Of a DNA stretch of 64,000 nt, positions 36,312-45,081 are shown one piece after another. Positions within the stretch are counted from its first letter, which is position 1. Each line of letters begins with the position of its first letter. The notes beneath the pieces were generated by a model that saw only the letters and a list, made by a program, of their open reading frames with translations, was not told the DNA's origin and did no database searches. Origin of the DNA: JBFLVU01 sp964589625 (GTDB taxonomy: Bacteria > Acidobacteriota > UBA4820 > DSQY01); assembly GCA_964589625.1 (NCBI GenBank), contig CAZPSH010000016.1:1-64000 (forward strand), in the 5' to 3' direction. The translations under genes were made by a program, and so were the position numbers.

Positions 36312-37934
36312 TCACCGCGTGAAGCGAAAGGTCACCGATTCCTTGCCGTCGGCGTTCACTACCGTCAGCGTCACAGCCTCGCCCTTGGGCACAAGGGCCT
36401 TGAGGCCGGATCCCGAGGCCGTGAGGCGCGTCCGGTTGTTCCTGTCCTTCCCCTTGAATTGGGTATGGGGAACCGAAAGCCCATTAACCCGGATTGCCGC
36501 TCCCGCCTGGAAGTTCCAGCCGACGATCTTCAGCCGGAAGGGGTCCCGAAGGACTTTCACCGACTGTATCCCTGGCCACGATTCGCCGCAGACTATCTCT
36601 GATCGCTGGAACTCTGTCCAGTTTTCCCCTTCATTCGTGGTCCACTCGGAGGACCAGACGTAGGGATCGTCCTCCTCTTGAACATCATCCACCTCGACCA
36701 TGGTGAAGTTCTCATCCTCCCATGTGAAAGGCAGGCTGGTGTGGCTAGGCGGGTAGCACGCGGCGGGGAGGGAAAAATCCGAATTCCAGCGAAGAAGGTA
36801 TTGTAGATCGGCAGTTGAGAAATCGCGAAAGGTCACAACTCCACCGTCCATCGGGACCACAGCGAGATCGATGGGATAAACGGATCCGTCCGGCCCGTAC
36901 GTGACGCTCCGGACCACGCTTCCGTCCTGCGGGCTCACCATTAAGAACCAGGGGCCCGAATAGAGAGGCTCACAACGATAGTACCACAGGTCCAGAAGGA
37001 CTTTTCCGTTCATGGTGATATGAGCCGAATAGGGGTAGTCTAATGATCCCTCAACACAGCGTTGGTCGAGCCAGATTCTCTTCTGCCACCGAATGGTCCC
37101 GTCTGAGTTTAGACATAGAACGACAACCCGGTCGTTAGAGGATTGGCCTTGGGGGATGTGACCCGAGATGAGAACCAGCCCACCGTCAGGAAGAGCCGAT
37201 AGCTTTAGAGACTCTTGATAGCTTCCAGAGAAGCTAAGTCGGTCATAGGCCTTCGCCCACTGTAGGTGCCCTTCGGCACTCATTTTAAAAACAAAGGTAC
37301 CGTGAATTCCATCCTGATTGTAGCTGCCCCCCTCTCGAAACCCGAGGAAGACGAAGCCTCCATCGCTCGTGGGCTTGATCGCAACCGTCGAGTAGTTGAA
37401 TGATAAAGGGACGCCTTGCGTGAAGAGAATCCTGGCCCAGTGAATTTGTCCAGTTTTTGGATCTAGGGCCATCAGCGACCCCGAGTCATGCCCAGCAGAA
37501 ACGATGCTTGCTCCATCTGCGGCAAAGGCCCGAAAGAGGTCAGATTCTCCCAGAAGCCACTCCTTCTCAACCTCTCCCTGGGCATCGCAGAGAAAGCCCC
37601 ACAGGGCAGGCCCGCCGATTGCGTAATTATATGCCGCCGCAAAAAAGGACCCGTCGGCGAGGGGGGTCAGCGAATAGTAGTAGGCGTTTTGGGCGTACTT
37701 GCGTAGCCAGAGGAGGTTTCCGTGGGCGTCGAAGCGCCGTATCTTCAGGCCCTCAAGCGTACAAACATCGAAGAAGCCTCCTTGAAGGTCTGGAACGCAT
37801 TCCCAGGTTTTCCAACTGGTTCCGTCCCCCCTACCCAATGGGTCGGTGTAGGACCGCACCCAGGCCTCTCCAGAGGCGGAGCTGGGTAGCGCCCACAAGA
37901 TGCAAGAGAGGAGAATCCACACATTCCGGTTCAT
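36312..37934 (-). CDS. secreted PQQ-like propeller protein with IPT-like C-terminal domain
   Basis: A 540-residue exported protein. The signal peptide is MNRNVWILLSCILWALPSSA, and GAGGGACGAAA precedes the ATG. Most of the protein looks like a beta-propeller of the PQQ/quinoprotein type (SLMALDPKTGQIHWARILF, LPDGGLVLISGHIPQG, VVLCLNSDGTIRWQKRI), though no catalytic metal site is obvious. The last 80 residues (PFRLKIVGWNFQAG..., ending FRFTR) resemble an IPT/TIG domain and closely match the C-terminus of the PKD protein at 49185. The gene is visibly AT-richer than its neighbours and uses rarer codons, which suggests acquisition. Confidence 0.8.
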   Translation of the reverse strand: MNRNVWILLSCILWALPSSASGEAWVRSYTDPLGRGDGTSWKTWECVPDLQGGFFDVCTLEGLKIRRFDAHGNLLWLRKYAQNAYYYSLTPLADGSFFAAAYNYAIGGPALWGFLCDAQGEVEKEWLLGESDLFRAFAADGASIVSAGHDSGSLMALDPKTGQIHWARILFTQGVPLSFNYSTVAIKPTSDGGFVFLGFREGGSYNQDGIHGTFVFKMSAEGHLQWAKAYDRLSFSGSYQESLKLSALPDGGLVLISGHIPQGQSSNDRVVVLCLNSDGTIRWQKRIWLDQRCVEGSLDYPYSAHITMNGKVLLDLWYYRCEPLYSGPWFLMVSPQDGSVVRSVTYGPDGSVYPIDLAVVPMDGGVVTFRDFSTADLQYLLRWNSDFSLPAACYPPSHTSLPFTWEDENFTMVEVDDVQEEDDPYVWSSEWTTNEGENWTEFQRSEIVCGESWPGIQSVKVLRDPFRLKIVGWNFQAGAAIRVNGLSVPHTQFKGKDRNNRTRLTASGSGLKALVPKGEAVTLTVVNADGKESVTFRFTR

Positions 37935-37954
37935 TTTCGTCCCTCGAGGAAAGG

Positions 37955-37995
37955 AGCCCGGCCCCCCGGCAGGGAGAGGGCCGGGCTTTTTTTTT
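37955..37995 (+). terminator. strong terminator oriented on the plus strand, opposite to its neighbours
   Basis: Stem AGCCCGGCCC (37955-37964) with GGGCCGGGCT (37978-37987), 13-base loop, followed directly by nine T (37987-37995) on the plus strand. Both flanking genes are on the minus strand, and there the hairpin is preceded by A and followed only by CCTTTCCTC, a weaker tail. It may end antisense transcription or work in both directions. Confidence 0.8.
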
Positions 37996-40274
37996 CAGTG
38001 GTACAGATTCACGTTGCGCGTCTCCACCGTACCGTAGCCCCCAAGGGAAACTGTGACTGGAAAGTTGACGCTTGCGTTGTACTGGCCTCCCCCGGTGTAA
38101 TTTCCAGTGAGAAACACCCGGACAAGTGCGCGGCCTTGGCTATCCGTACCGCCATCTTCCGTGCGGCTGGAAAGCGTGAAATTCCCGCAAGATCCCTGGA
38201 CCGGCTGACAAGGCCCTATTTCGACGCTGACGTTTCCATATTCTCCCGGACCCACTCGAAGGGCCTCGACAAAGTGCTCGTCGCCGTTGGCCGGGAAACT
38301 GAGTGCGCACGAAAGGCCCTGGGTGAGGCACGATGTAGACCCGGATCCCGAAGCAAATGACGAGTTCACGTCAAATGGAACTCCCTGCCGGCTCGGGAAA
38401 TCTGGCTGCAAGTCCTCCTTGAGAGAGAGGTACGGAAGGACCATGGGGGAAGGTCCATGCACCGGAGCCCAGGCTTTGAAGCGGCTCCCCCAGGAGGCGG
38501 GATCTGGGTTTTCCCACGTAGGGGAAACCCATCCACTTTTGTCCCAGTTGGCAGGCCCGTCGAAATACCTGATATTCGCGATTCGATATAATCCCGTTCC
38601 GTGGAAGGTCAATCGGTTGCTGGCCCCTGACAGGGGCCTTATGGCAATGTCGTACGGGTTTCCCTGGCCATCGAGGTCGTAGCCCACGCTGTTGACGGGG
38701 CCGTACTCCGAACCCGGTGCAAAAGACGGGGGTGCAGGCGGTGGCTGGAACTGAATTGCATTCAATAAGACCCCAGCGTACTTTTCATGCTTCCAGGAAA
38801 ACTCGCGCCAGTCTCCCGATTCCTCGTAGCGGATGTTGTCTGGATTGAGAACCACAAGACCGCCGGCTTGAACAATCCCGTTCTCTCGAATGGTAATGCA
38901 GGGTGTGGATTCGAGACACAAGGCCGGGGCGCCATCTCCCGTCCACTCTGAAGAAAGGGGCATGCCGCAGGTCGATGCCCAGAGATCGTTGCGTCGCACA
39001 CGGACCCTCTTTTTGTACTCCTGTGAGGGTGAGCCACCGTACTGAGGGATGCTGGAGGATCGGGCGGCGAAGATGAAGGGGCGCACGAAATCTTCTGTAG
39101 ACCGATCTCCGCAGGAAGAGAGGTTCTTTCGCCACTTTCGAAAGAGCCCCAGGCCCTGAGCCTGAACGGAAAAGAAGTCTCCGCCAAGGAGGGAGGGTTG
39201 GAAAGCGGACTGGAGTTGCACGGTGCCTATCGGATCTGGAAAACCGTAGTAGAAACCCGATTCCATCCAATAATTCACGCTCCAAGTGCAGTCATAAGGA
39301 GGAGACCAGACCTTCTTGCCGTCGCTGGCCTTGACCTTGATGAATGCGCTACCCAGATAGTTTTTGTCCCCTGGAGCGTCGGGGACGGTGCATCGAAGAA
39401 CACCCGTCTTGGAAGTGGCGTCGTACGATTCCCTAACCAGATTCGCCGCAGCGGCCAGCTTGGTCGAAGTGGGGATCTTGAACTTCACCTTCACGCTTTC
39501 CCATTCGGCTTGGGTGAAACCCCGCACGGTGACCTTTACTTCACGATGGGCGCCTTGGCCGCAATTGCAGGTGTTTGGGAAATCCCGGTTCGGGGCCATG
39601 GTGACGAAGGAGAGGCCCACCGAGTTCTGTTGGGGGATATCGCCCTCCTCATCGGGCAGGGTGTCCGGCGGCTCCACAGGCAACAACATCGTCCCGCCGG
39701 ACGTCGTGAGCGACACGTCATCGAGTTCCAGGAAGGCTCTGGAGGCGCCAGGAGCCCCTTCTACCGCCAACCGGAGCCAGTAGTCCTCCCCGGTCTTCAG
39801 GCCCTTTTCCTCCGGCAAGAAGCTGGCGGCAACTCGCTCCCAATCTGAACCTGAGGGCTTTGCCGTAAGCAAGGGAAGTTCTAACGCACTCCCGCTTTCG
39901 ATGAGCGAGACCCGCAAGCCCGACGGGGACAGCGCCCCCTTTCCACCTCTTCGCACGAACAGGCTCAGCGTCACCCAAGACGGTCCAGAGGCCCGAGCCC
40001 CTATAAACTGCTCCAGCGTATCCATTGCCTGCGGAGTCATCCCCAGGCGGGCGAATCCGTTCCCTGTGTGACCCGTGGCGCCTTCCTGTTCCATCACCAA
40101 GGGGTATCCCCCAGCTGGCTCCGCCTCCCAGGAGAGCGTCCAGCCCTCTTCAAAGGACCCACCTCGTATTAGGTCTTGTGCGCTGGGTGAATATCCTCCA
40201 GCAATGAAGACCGAGAACCCAAGGATCCACGTCCAGATTCGAAACCCCGTGCCCAAACCTGTGTGATTCTTCAT
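37995..40274 (-). CDS. secreted protein with N-terminal carbohydrate-binding-like jelly-roll
   Basis: A 759-residue exported protein, starting after GGGGGATCTGG. The signal peptide region spans about 8-32 (FRIWTWILGFSVFIAGGYSP, then SAQ). Residues of about 33-190 look like a CBM4/9-type jelly-roll: GGSFEEGW, GFARLGM, WVTLSLFVRRGG, and AFLELDDVSLTT at the end. The remainder contains a strand-rich domain with repeated Cys (NTCNCGQGAHREVKV) and a C-terminal beta domain (VSVEIGPCQPVQGSCGN), neither recognised. It is AT-richer than the average of the window. A TTTACT-17-TATAAG promoter lies 250 bases upstream, with a tetranucleotide repeat in the leader. Function unknown; surface or extracellular carbohydrate binding is plausible. 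Confidence 0.75.
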   Translation of the reverse strand: MKNHTGLGTGFRIWTWILGFSVFIAGGYSPSAQDLIRGGSFEEGWTLSWEAEPAGGYPLVMEQEGATGHTGNGFARLGMTPQAMDTLEQFIGARASGPSWVTLSLFVRRGGKGALSPSGLRVSLIESGSALELPLLTAKPSGSDWERVAASFLPEEKGLKTGEDYWLRLAVEGAPGASRAFLELDDVSLTTSGGTMLLPVEPPDTLPDEEGDIPQQNSVGLSFVTMAPNRDFPNTCNCGQGAHREVKVTVRGFTQAEWESVKVKFKIPTSTKLAAAANLVRESYDATSKTGVLRCTVPDAPGDKNYLGSAFIKVKASDGKKVWSPPYDCTWSVNYWMESGFYYGFPDPIGTVQLQSAFQPSLLGGDFFSVQAQGLGLFRKWRKNLSSCGDRSTEDFVRPFIFAARSSSIPQYGGSPSQEYKKRVRVRRNDLWASTCGMPLSSEWTGDGAPALCLESTPCITIRENGIVQAGGLVVLNPDNIRYEESGDWREFSWKHEKYAGVLLNAIQFQPPPAPPSFAPGSEYGPVNSVGYDLDGQGNPYDIAIRPLSGASNRLTFHGTGLYRIANIRYFDGPANWDKSGWVSPTWENPDPASWGSRFKAWAPVHGPSPMVLPYLSLKEDLQPDFPSRQGVPFDVNSSFASGSGSTSCLTQGLSCALSFPANGDEHFVEALRVGPGEYGNVSVEIGPCQPVQGSCGNFTLSSRTEDGGTDSQGRALVRVFLTGNYTGGGQYNASVNFPVTVSLGGYGTVETRNVNLYH

Positions 40275-40427
40275 TCCAGATCCCCCGCGATCTTGAAGCG
40301 ACCCAGCCGATGACTGTCCTCAGAGACCCGACACTGCGGTCACTGGGGGCAGGGGACGAGACTGCTCACAAGGAAGTTCACGCCTCCAGGAGAGAAGGGG
40401 CCAGGGCACATTGGGGTGGACCTGAAG

Positions 40428-40447
40428 CGGTCGGTCGGTCGGTCGGT
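40428..40447. repeat. tetranucleotide tandem repeat (CGGT)5
   Basis: Five uninterrupted copies of CGGT followed by CG, inside the predicted 5' leader of the secreted gene that starts at 40274. Such tracts change length by slippage; here a change would alter the leader, not the reading frame. Confidence 0.9.
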
Positions 40448-40528
40448 CGCTCGCAATGACCGTGCCATCATCCCTCTCCCCGGATCGGCCTGGGGAATCC
40501 CCCCACGCTCGCTCGGCCTTATGTCGCT

Positions 40529-40557
40529 CTTATACCTCCGGTCGGGAAGCAAGTAAA
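40529..40557 (-). promoter_or_regulatory. sigma70-type promoter of the secreted jelly-roll gene
   Basis: On the minus strand TTTACT (40552-40557), 17-base spacer, TATAAG (40529-40534). Transcription would start near 40521, giving a leader of about 250 bases that contains the CGGT repeat. Confidence 0.6.
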
Positions 40558-40669
40558 GGCCCGGCGAATACCCAACTTCCGCGATTGAATCGGCACTTCC
40601 TGCAGGAAAGACGATCCTTCACAGGGAACACAAGTTTTCTCCTAAGCGGGGAGGGTCCAATCCTTCCTC

Positions 40670-40694
40670 GCGCCATGGGCAGAGCCCGTGGCGC
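40670..40694 (-). terminator. stem-loop downstream of the lytic transglycosylase gene
   Basis: An 11-bp stem (40670-40680 with 40684-40694, one G-T pair) with an AGA/TCT loop. It is about 150 bases after the stop codon at 40843. There is no T tract, so it may be a Rho-assisted terminator or a 3' stabiliser. Confidence 0.4.
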
Positions 40695-40842
40695 TTCACC
40701 CCACCCTTGACGCCCCCTCGCCTTTGGCTGGAGGCCCCTATCCCGGATCAGGTGAAGCAGAAATCAGCCGAAACTCCGGGCTCTTTTGCATTTGGGGCGC
40801 ACCGCCACATTTTATTGTGAGATTGGGGGAATGGGGTGGTTC

Positions 40843-43008
40843 TTAGCGCCGGGTACCCCTCTGCATTTCGCCCTGCAAATCCGACGGCCGTCCCTGTTGA
40901 TGCACCATCCGGCCGTAGTCGCGGGAGTAGCCGAGGACGCGGGCGGTGTAGGCGCGGGTCTCGGCGTAGGGGATCATGGCGACGAAGTCCTCCTCGCAGG
41001 TGGGGTCCCAGGCCTTCATCCAGCGGGCCACCACGTCTTCTCCGGCGTTGTAGGCGGCCACGGCCCCGGCGGTGGGAAAGCGCCTCAGGAGGAGGGCCAG
41101 GTAGCGGATGCCGAGGGCGGCGTTCGCGGCCGGATCGTAGAGGTCCCCCGGGGTCTCCCCATTCCGGATCAGGCGCAGGGCCGTCTCGGGCATGACCTGC
41201 ATGAGGCCGCGGGCCCCCGCCGGGGACAAGGCGGCCTCGTCGAACCCGCTCTCCTGGAGCATGACGGCCAGGACGAGGGGGGCAGGGACTCCCTCGGCTT
41301 CCGCGAGGGGGCGGATCTTCCCGAGGAGAGGGGCGGGGTAGATGGCTTCCAGGGCCGAATCCGGAAGGGCCCAGGGGCCCGAGACCCCCGGAGCCGCCTT
41401 TTCGAGGGCCGAGGCGGCGGCGGCGCGACGCCCGGCGCGCCCGCACAGGAGGGCGTAGGTGAGGGCGACGTGGGGAGACCGGCTTCCGGCCTTCCGGTAG
41501 AGGGCCAAGAAGGCGTCGGCGGCGTCGGACTCCAGGCCCGCCCGGTCCAGGGCGCGGGCCAGGGAAGACTCCTCCCCGCCGGCGGCCTCCGTCCAGGGCT
41601 CCGGAAGAGCCAGGGGCGGAGACGGCGGAGGGGCCTCACCCCGCTCCCTCAGGCGGCGCAGGGCCGATGCCCGCCAGTACCCCACCGGGGCCGCGGCCAA
41701 GCTCAGGAGGGCCTCGCCTTCCACCTCCGGTCGTCCCGCCCGCCCCGCCGCGGAGGCCAGGCCCCACAGCGCGCCGGGCCGGTGGACGCCGGCCCGGGGA
41801 TCCTCGACGACGGAGCGGAAGAGGGAGAGGGACTCCTCCCACCGGCCGAGCTGGTGCAGGGCCCATCCCCGGCGGAGGCAGGCGGCGAGGACGAGGGCGT
41901 CTCCTCCGCCCAGGGAGTCGAGGCGCGCCCACGCCTCCTGCGCCTCCTCGAAGTTTCCCGCGGCGTAGGCCGAAACGGCCCAGGCGTTCAGGGCTTCGGC
42001 GTGGAGCCCCTCGTGGTCCTTTCCGGGGATCTCCAGAAGGGCTCGACATCGCTCCGCGACGGCCCCGTGGTCCCCCTCCCGAAGAAGGGCCCACGCCGCT
42101 TTCAGCCGGGCCCGGAGGGCGGCTTCCGTGTTTCCCCGGGCAATGGCCAGGGCGTCCGCCGCCTGGACCGTCTCGGCGTTGCGCCGCAGGGCGTACAGGA
42201 CCTCCACGCGCAGGAGGGCGGCCCCCTCTCCCGAGGCGCCCTCGAAGGCCTTGGCGGGGAGGGCTTGGAGGAGGTCCCAGGCATCCTCCCGGCGGCCCGC
42301 ACGGAGGAATCTCCGGGCCAGGACCAGCGTCTGGTCGGCGCCGCGGGGCGGCGGCGCAAAACGCCCCTCTTGGGCCAGCCGGTTCAGCAGGAGCCCTGCC
42401 TCGCGCCCGAGGACGCAGTCGGGCCGCAGGTAGAGATCCCTCAGACTCCCCCCCGCCTCCCTCCACCGCCCCAATTGAAGGAGCCCTTGGGTCCTCTCCC
42501 ATCGAGCCTTGTCCCGGGCGGCGCCGTGCGAGAGGGCCGCCAGCCGTGACAGGGTTTCCAGCCGGGGCGTGAGCTGGCCCTGGGCCTTCTGTGCCCGGGC
42601 CAGGAGCCTCAAAGCCCGAAGCCGGAGGCTTGGAAGGGGCGATCCCGCCAGTCGGGCCGCAAGCCCCTCGGCCTCCTTCGCCTGTCCCAGGTCCAGGAGG
42701 GCCTGAGCGAGAAGAAGACGGCCGTAGGGAGCCAGGGGCCCCGCGGAGTCGGCGGTCTCCCTGAGCGGGTCCAATGCCGAGCCCGGCTCCCCGGCCAGAA
42801 GGGCCATCCTGCCGTAGGCCAGGGCGGCCGTCTTGTCCGGCCCGGCGGGAGAGGCCGCCCAGGCGTGGCGAAAGGCGGCCAAGGCCTCGGGCCACAGGCC
42901 CCGTCGGCGCAAGGATGCGGCCTCGTCCAGGATCTGGGCCTGAGCCGAATCCGAGGTCGAGGGGGGCGGAGTGGCGGCGCTCCCGATGGAAAGCCCCAGG
43001 CACAGCAA
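40843..43008 (-). CDS. exported lytic murein transglycosylase (Slt-type)
   Basis: A 721-residue (from the TTG) soluble lytic transglycosylase that cleaves the peptidoglycan MurNAc-GlcNAc bond. The N-terminal 530 residues are alpha-helical and Ala/Leu/Arg-rich, like TPR-type superhelices of Slt70. The SLT domain at the C-terminus has the catalytic E586 in VMLQESGFDEAALSPAGARG, then GLMQVMPETA, RYLALLLRRF and VAAYNAGEDVVARWM. The start is a problem: the frame reads back into a convincing signal peptide (RRVASLLPGVLLCLGLSIGS) but no ATG or GTG exists there, and the only usual start codon, TTG at 43008, lies in the T tract of a strong terminator. Confidence 0.88.
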   Translation of the reverse strand: MLCLGLSIGSAATPPPSTSDSAQAQILDEAASLRRRGLWPEALAAFRHAWAASPAGPDKTAALAYGRMALLAGEPGSALDPLRETADSAGPLAPYGRLLLAQALLDLGQAKEAEGLAARLAGSPLPSLRLRALRLLARAQKAQGQLTPRLETLSRLAALSHGAARDKARWERTQGLLQLGRWREAGGSLRDLYLRPDCVLGREAGLLLNRLAQEGRFAPPPRGADQTLVLARRFLRAGRREDAWDLLQALPAKAFEGASGEGAALLRVEVLYALRRNAETVQAADALAIARGNTEAALRARLKAAWALLREGDHGAVAERCRALLEIPGKDHEGLHAEALNAWAVSAYAAGNFEEAQEAWARLDSLGGGDALVLAACLRRGWALHQLGRWEESLSLFRSVVEDPRAGVHRPGALWGLASAAGRAGRPEVEGEALLSLAAAPVGYWRASALRRLRERGEAPPPSPPLALPEPWTEAAGGEESSLARALDRAGLESDAADAFLALYRKAGSRSPHVALTYALLCGRAGRRAAAASALEKAAPGVSGPWALPDSALEAIYPAPLLGKIRPLAEAEGVPAPLVLAVMLQESGFDEAALSPAGARGLMQVMPETALRLIRNGETPGDLYDPAANAALGIRYLALLLRRFPTAGAVAAYNAGEDVVARWMKAWDPTCEEDFVAMIPYAETRAYTARVLGYSRDYGRMVHQQGRPSDLQGEMQRGTRR

Positions 43009-43046
43009 AACCCCCGGGAGGAGGGAAGCGACCCTTCTCCCGGGGG
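43007..43046 (-). terminator. strong Rho-independent terminator of the acyl-CoA dehydrogenase gene
   Basis: A 15-bp stem with one mismatch (43032-43046 with 43011-43025), 6-base loop (43026-43031), followed by TTTT on the minus strand. It lies 45 bases after the stop codon at 43091 and overlaps the 5' end of the lytic transglycosylase reading frame. Confidence 0.85.
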
Positions 43047-43090
43047 CTCGGGGTGAGGCGTGCCCGCCGGCGGCCCTTGGGCCGCGGGCG

Positions 43091-44929
43091 TCAGAAGGCG
43101 ACTTCCCAGACCGACTGGTCGTTGGTCTTGATGGCCAGAGACTGGGCGTAGACCTGGGGCACGGCCCGGTGCATGAAGCAGGCCGTCGCCTGGATCTTGT
43201 TGTGGTAGAACTTGGCGTCGCCGTTCTCCTTCAGGAAGGCATGGTAGGCCTTCTTGTCGGTGGCGTCCACGTCCTTCTCGCGAAGGATGGCTTTGAGCTT
43301 CTTGCCCGCCACGGCCGCCTGTTCGAGGAGGAGGGCGCCGGCGAAGACGTGGCCCATCATGTCGAGGATGCCGCAGGCGTTGGGGAGCAGGACGAGGGGC
43401 GCGTCCATGCGCTTGCCCAGGTCGGCGAGGATGCCGCTCAGCTCTTTCACGGCGTTGGCGAGGTGGATGGCGGAGGCCCCCAGCTCCGTGTCCGTCACGT
43501 ACTCCTGGGCCGTCTCCTGGACCTTCTGGAGGAAGGCCTTCACGAGGGCGCCGTTCTCCATCTTCATCTTGCGGAAGCAGAGGTCGAGGGCCTGGATGCC
43601 ATTCGTGCCCTCGTAGATGGGCGCGATGCGGGCGTCGCGGAGGTACTGCTCCGCCGGGTACTCCATGGTGTAGCCGTAGCCGCCGTAGCACTGGAGGGCC
43701 ATGTCGGTCATCCGCACGCCCCAGTCCGTGCACCAGCCCTTGCAGATGGGGGTGAGAAGCTCCACCCAGCCCTGGGCCGTCTTCTTGGCTTCGCCCTCGG
43801 AAACGTGGGCGAGGTCAAGCTGGCAGGCGGTGAAGGAGACCAGAGCCCGCATACCGTGGACGTAGGCCATCTGGGTGAGGAGCATTCGCCTCACGTCCGG
43901 GTGCTCGACGATGGGGACCTGGGGGCCCTCCGGGGAACGATCCTTGAAGTGCTTGCCCTGGAGGCGCTCCTGGGCGAAGGAGAGGGCGTGCTGATAGGCG
44001 GCCGACGCCAGGGCCATGCCCTGGACGCCCACTTCGTAGCGCGCCGCGTTCATCATCTGGAACATGAGGGACATGCCCTCCTGCTCCTTGCCGAGGAGGA
44101 AGCCCTCGCACCCGTCGTTGGCCCCGAAGACCATGGAGCAGGTGGGGGAACCGTGGATGCCCAGCTTGTGCTCGATGTTGCTCACGGCCACGTCGTTGAA
44201 CTCGCCCTGGCTCCCGTCGGGGTTCACGCGGAATTTGGGCACGATGAAGAGGGAAAGCCCCTTCGTTCCCGGAGGGGCCTCCGGCGTCCGGGCGAGGACG
44301 GCGTGGATGATGTTGGGGGTCACGTCCTGATCGCCCGACGTGATGAAGATTTTCTCTCCTGAGATCATGTAGCGGCCGTCGGGGGTCTTCACGGCCTTCG
44401 TGCGGGAGGCGCCCACGTCGGAGCCCGCGCCCGGTTCGGTGAGGCACATGGTCCCGCCCCACTTTCCGGCGTAGAGCTTCTCGCAGAAGAGGCCCTTCAT
44501 TTCGTCGGTGCCGAAGCTCTCGATGAGGTGGCCCGTGCCCCGGCCGAGGAGCATGGTGAGGGCGAGGGAGGGATTGGCGCCCACCATGAACTCGAAGATA
44601 CCCGTGCCCACGGACTCGGGCAGGCCCATCCCGCCGTACTCCTGGTTGGCGGAGGCGCCGATCCAGCCGGCCTCGGAGATGGTCTTGTACGCCTTGTGGA
44701 AGGAGGGCGGCAGGAGCACCTTTCCGTCCACGAATTTCGCGCCCACCCGGTCGCCGTCGGCGTTGGTGGGACCCATCTCGTTCTGGACGACCTTGAGGGC
44801 CTCCTCGAGGATCATCTCCAGATCGGACCGCTCGAAGCCGCTGAACTCCTCCGCCTTGAGGATCTTGTTCAGGGGCAACCACTCGAACAGGTTGAACTTC
44901 ACGTCTCTGAGGTCGTCCTTGTAATCCAT
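43091..44929 (-). CDS. acyl-CoA dehydrogenase with extra C-terminal domain
   Basis: An FAD enzyme of fatty-acid beta-oxidation, 612 residues, larger than the usual 380-400 because of a C-terminal extension of about 130 residues typical of the DmdC/AcdB-like group. CLTEPGAGSDVGASRTKAV binds FAD and substrate, and GEKIFITSGDQD is the central beta-domain segment. The catalytic base is probably E440 in IYEGTNGIQALDL. AAAGGAGGCGTGAGCG precedes the ATG. It is transcribed alone from a promoter at 45082-45110 whose spacer holds a 16-bp near-palindrome, and it ends at a strong terminator. The chain length of the substrate cannot be told from sequence alone; no electron-transfer flavoprotein gene is in the window. 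Confidence 0.93.
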   Translation of the reverse strand: MDYKDDLRDVKFNLFEWLPLNKILKAEEFSGFERSDLEMILEEALKVVQNEMGPTNADGDRVGAKFVDGKVLLPPSFHKAYKTISEAGWIGASANQEYGGMGLPESVGTGIFEFMVGANPSLALTMLLGRGTGHLIESFGTDEMKGLFCEKLYAGKWGGTMCLTEPGAGSDVGASRTKAVKTPDGRYMISGEKIFITSGDQDVTPNIIHAVLARTPEAPPGTKGLSLFIVPKFRVNPDGSQGEFNDVAVSNIEHKLGIHGSPTCSMVFGANDGCEGFLLGKEQEGMSLMFQMMNAARYEVGVQGMALASAAYQHALSFAQERLQGKHFKDRSPEGPQVPIVEHPDVRRMLLTQMAYVHGMRALVSFTACQLDLAHVSEGEAKKTAQGWVELLTPICKGWCTDWGVRMTDMALQCYGGYGYTMEYPAEQYLRDARIAPIYEGTNGIQALDLCFRKMKMENGALVKAFLQKVQETAQEYVTDTELGASAIHLANAVKELSGILADLGKRMDAPLVLLPNACGILDMMGHVFAGALLLEQAAVAGKKLKAILREKDVDATDKKAYHAFLKENGDAKFYHNKIQATACFMHRAVPQVYAQSLAIKTNDQSVWEVAF

Positions 44930-45050
44930 CGCTCACGCCTCCTTTTGAAAACACCCGTCCGGCGGCCGCCGGCGCCCCGAGGATCCGATCCTTATGATTC
45001 CGCCTTTCCCAAGGGTTCCTGAGCCTCCATTGTCTTCCTCTCAAAGGGGC

Positions 45051-45080
45051 TTGACAAGGGGAACGGGGACCCCTGCATAC
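45051..45080 (+). promoter_or_regulatory. candidate promoter of the OsmC gene
   Basis: TTGACA at 45051-45056, then an 18-base spacer and GCATAC at 45075-45080, part of TGCATAC. The -35 is a perfect match, the -10 is poor. The leader to the OsmC ATG would be about 135 bases. Confidence 0.4.
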
Positions 45081-45081
45081 G

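Larger units (their letters stand above)
40275..40842. other. 568-base intergenic region with promoter, tandem repeat and stem-loop, no gene
   Basis: No coding sequence is convincing here. Three features stand out: a (CGGT)5 tandem at 40428-40447, a promoter for the gene on the left at 40529-40557, and a near-perfect 11-bp stem-loop at 40670-40694. The composition is AT-richer than the genes to the right, continuing the low-GC stretch that starts near 36.3 kb. Confidence 0.65.

Noticed and set aside
40428..40447. CRISPR-like repeat
   Set aside because: The unit is four bases with no spacers; it is a simple tandem repeat.
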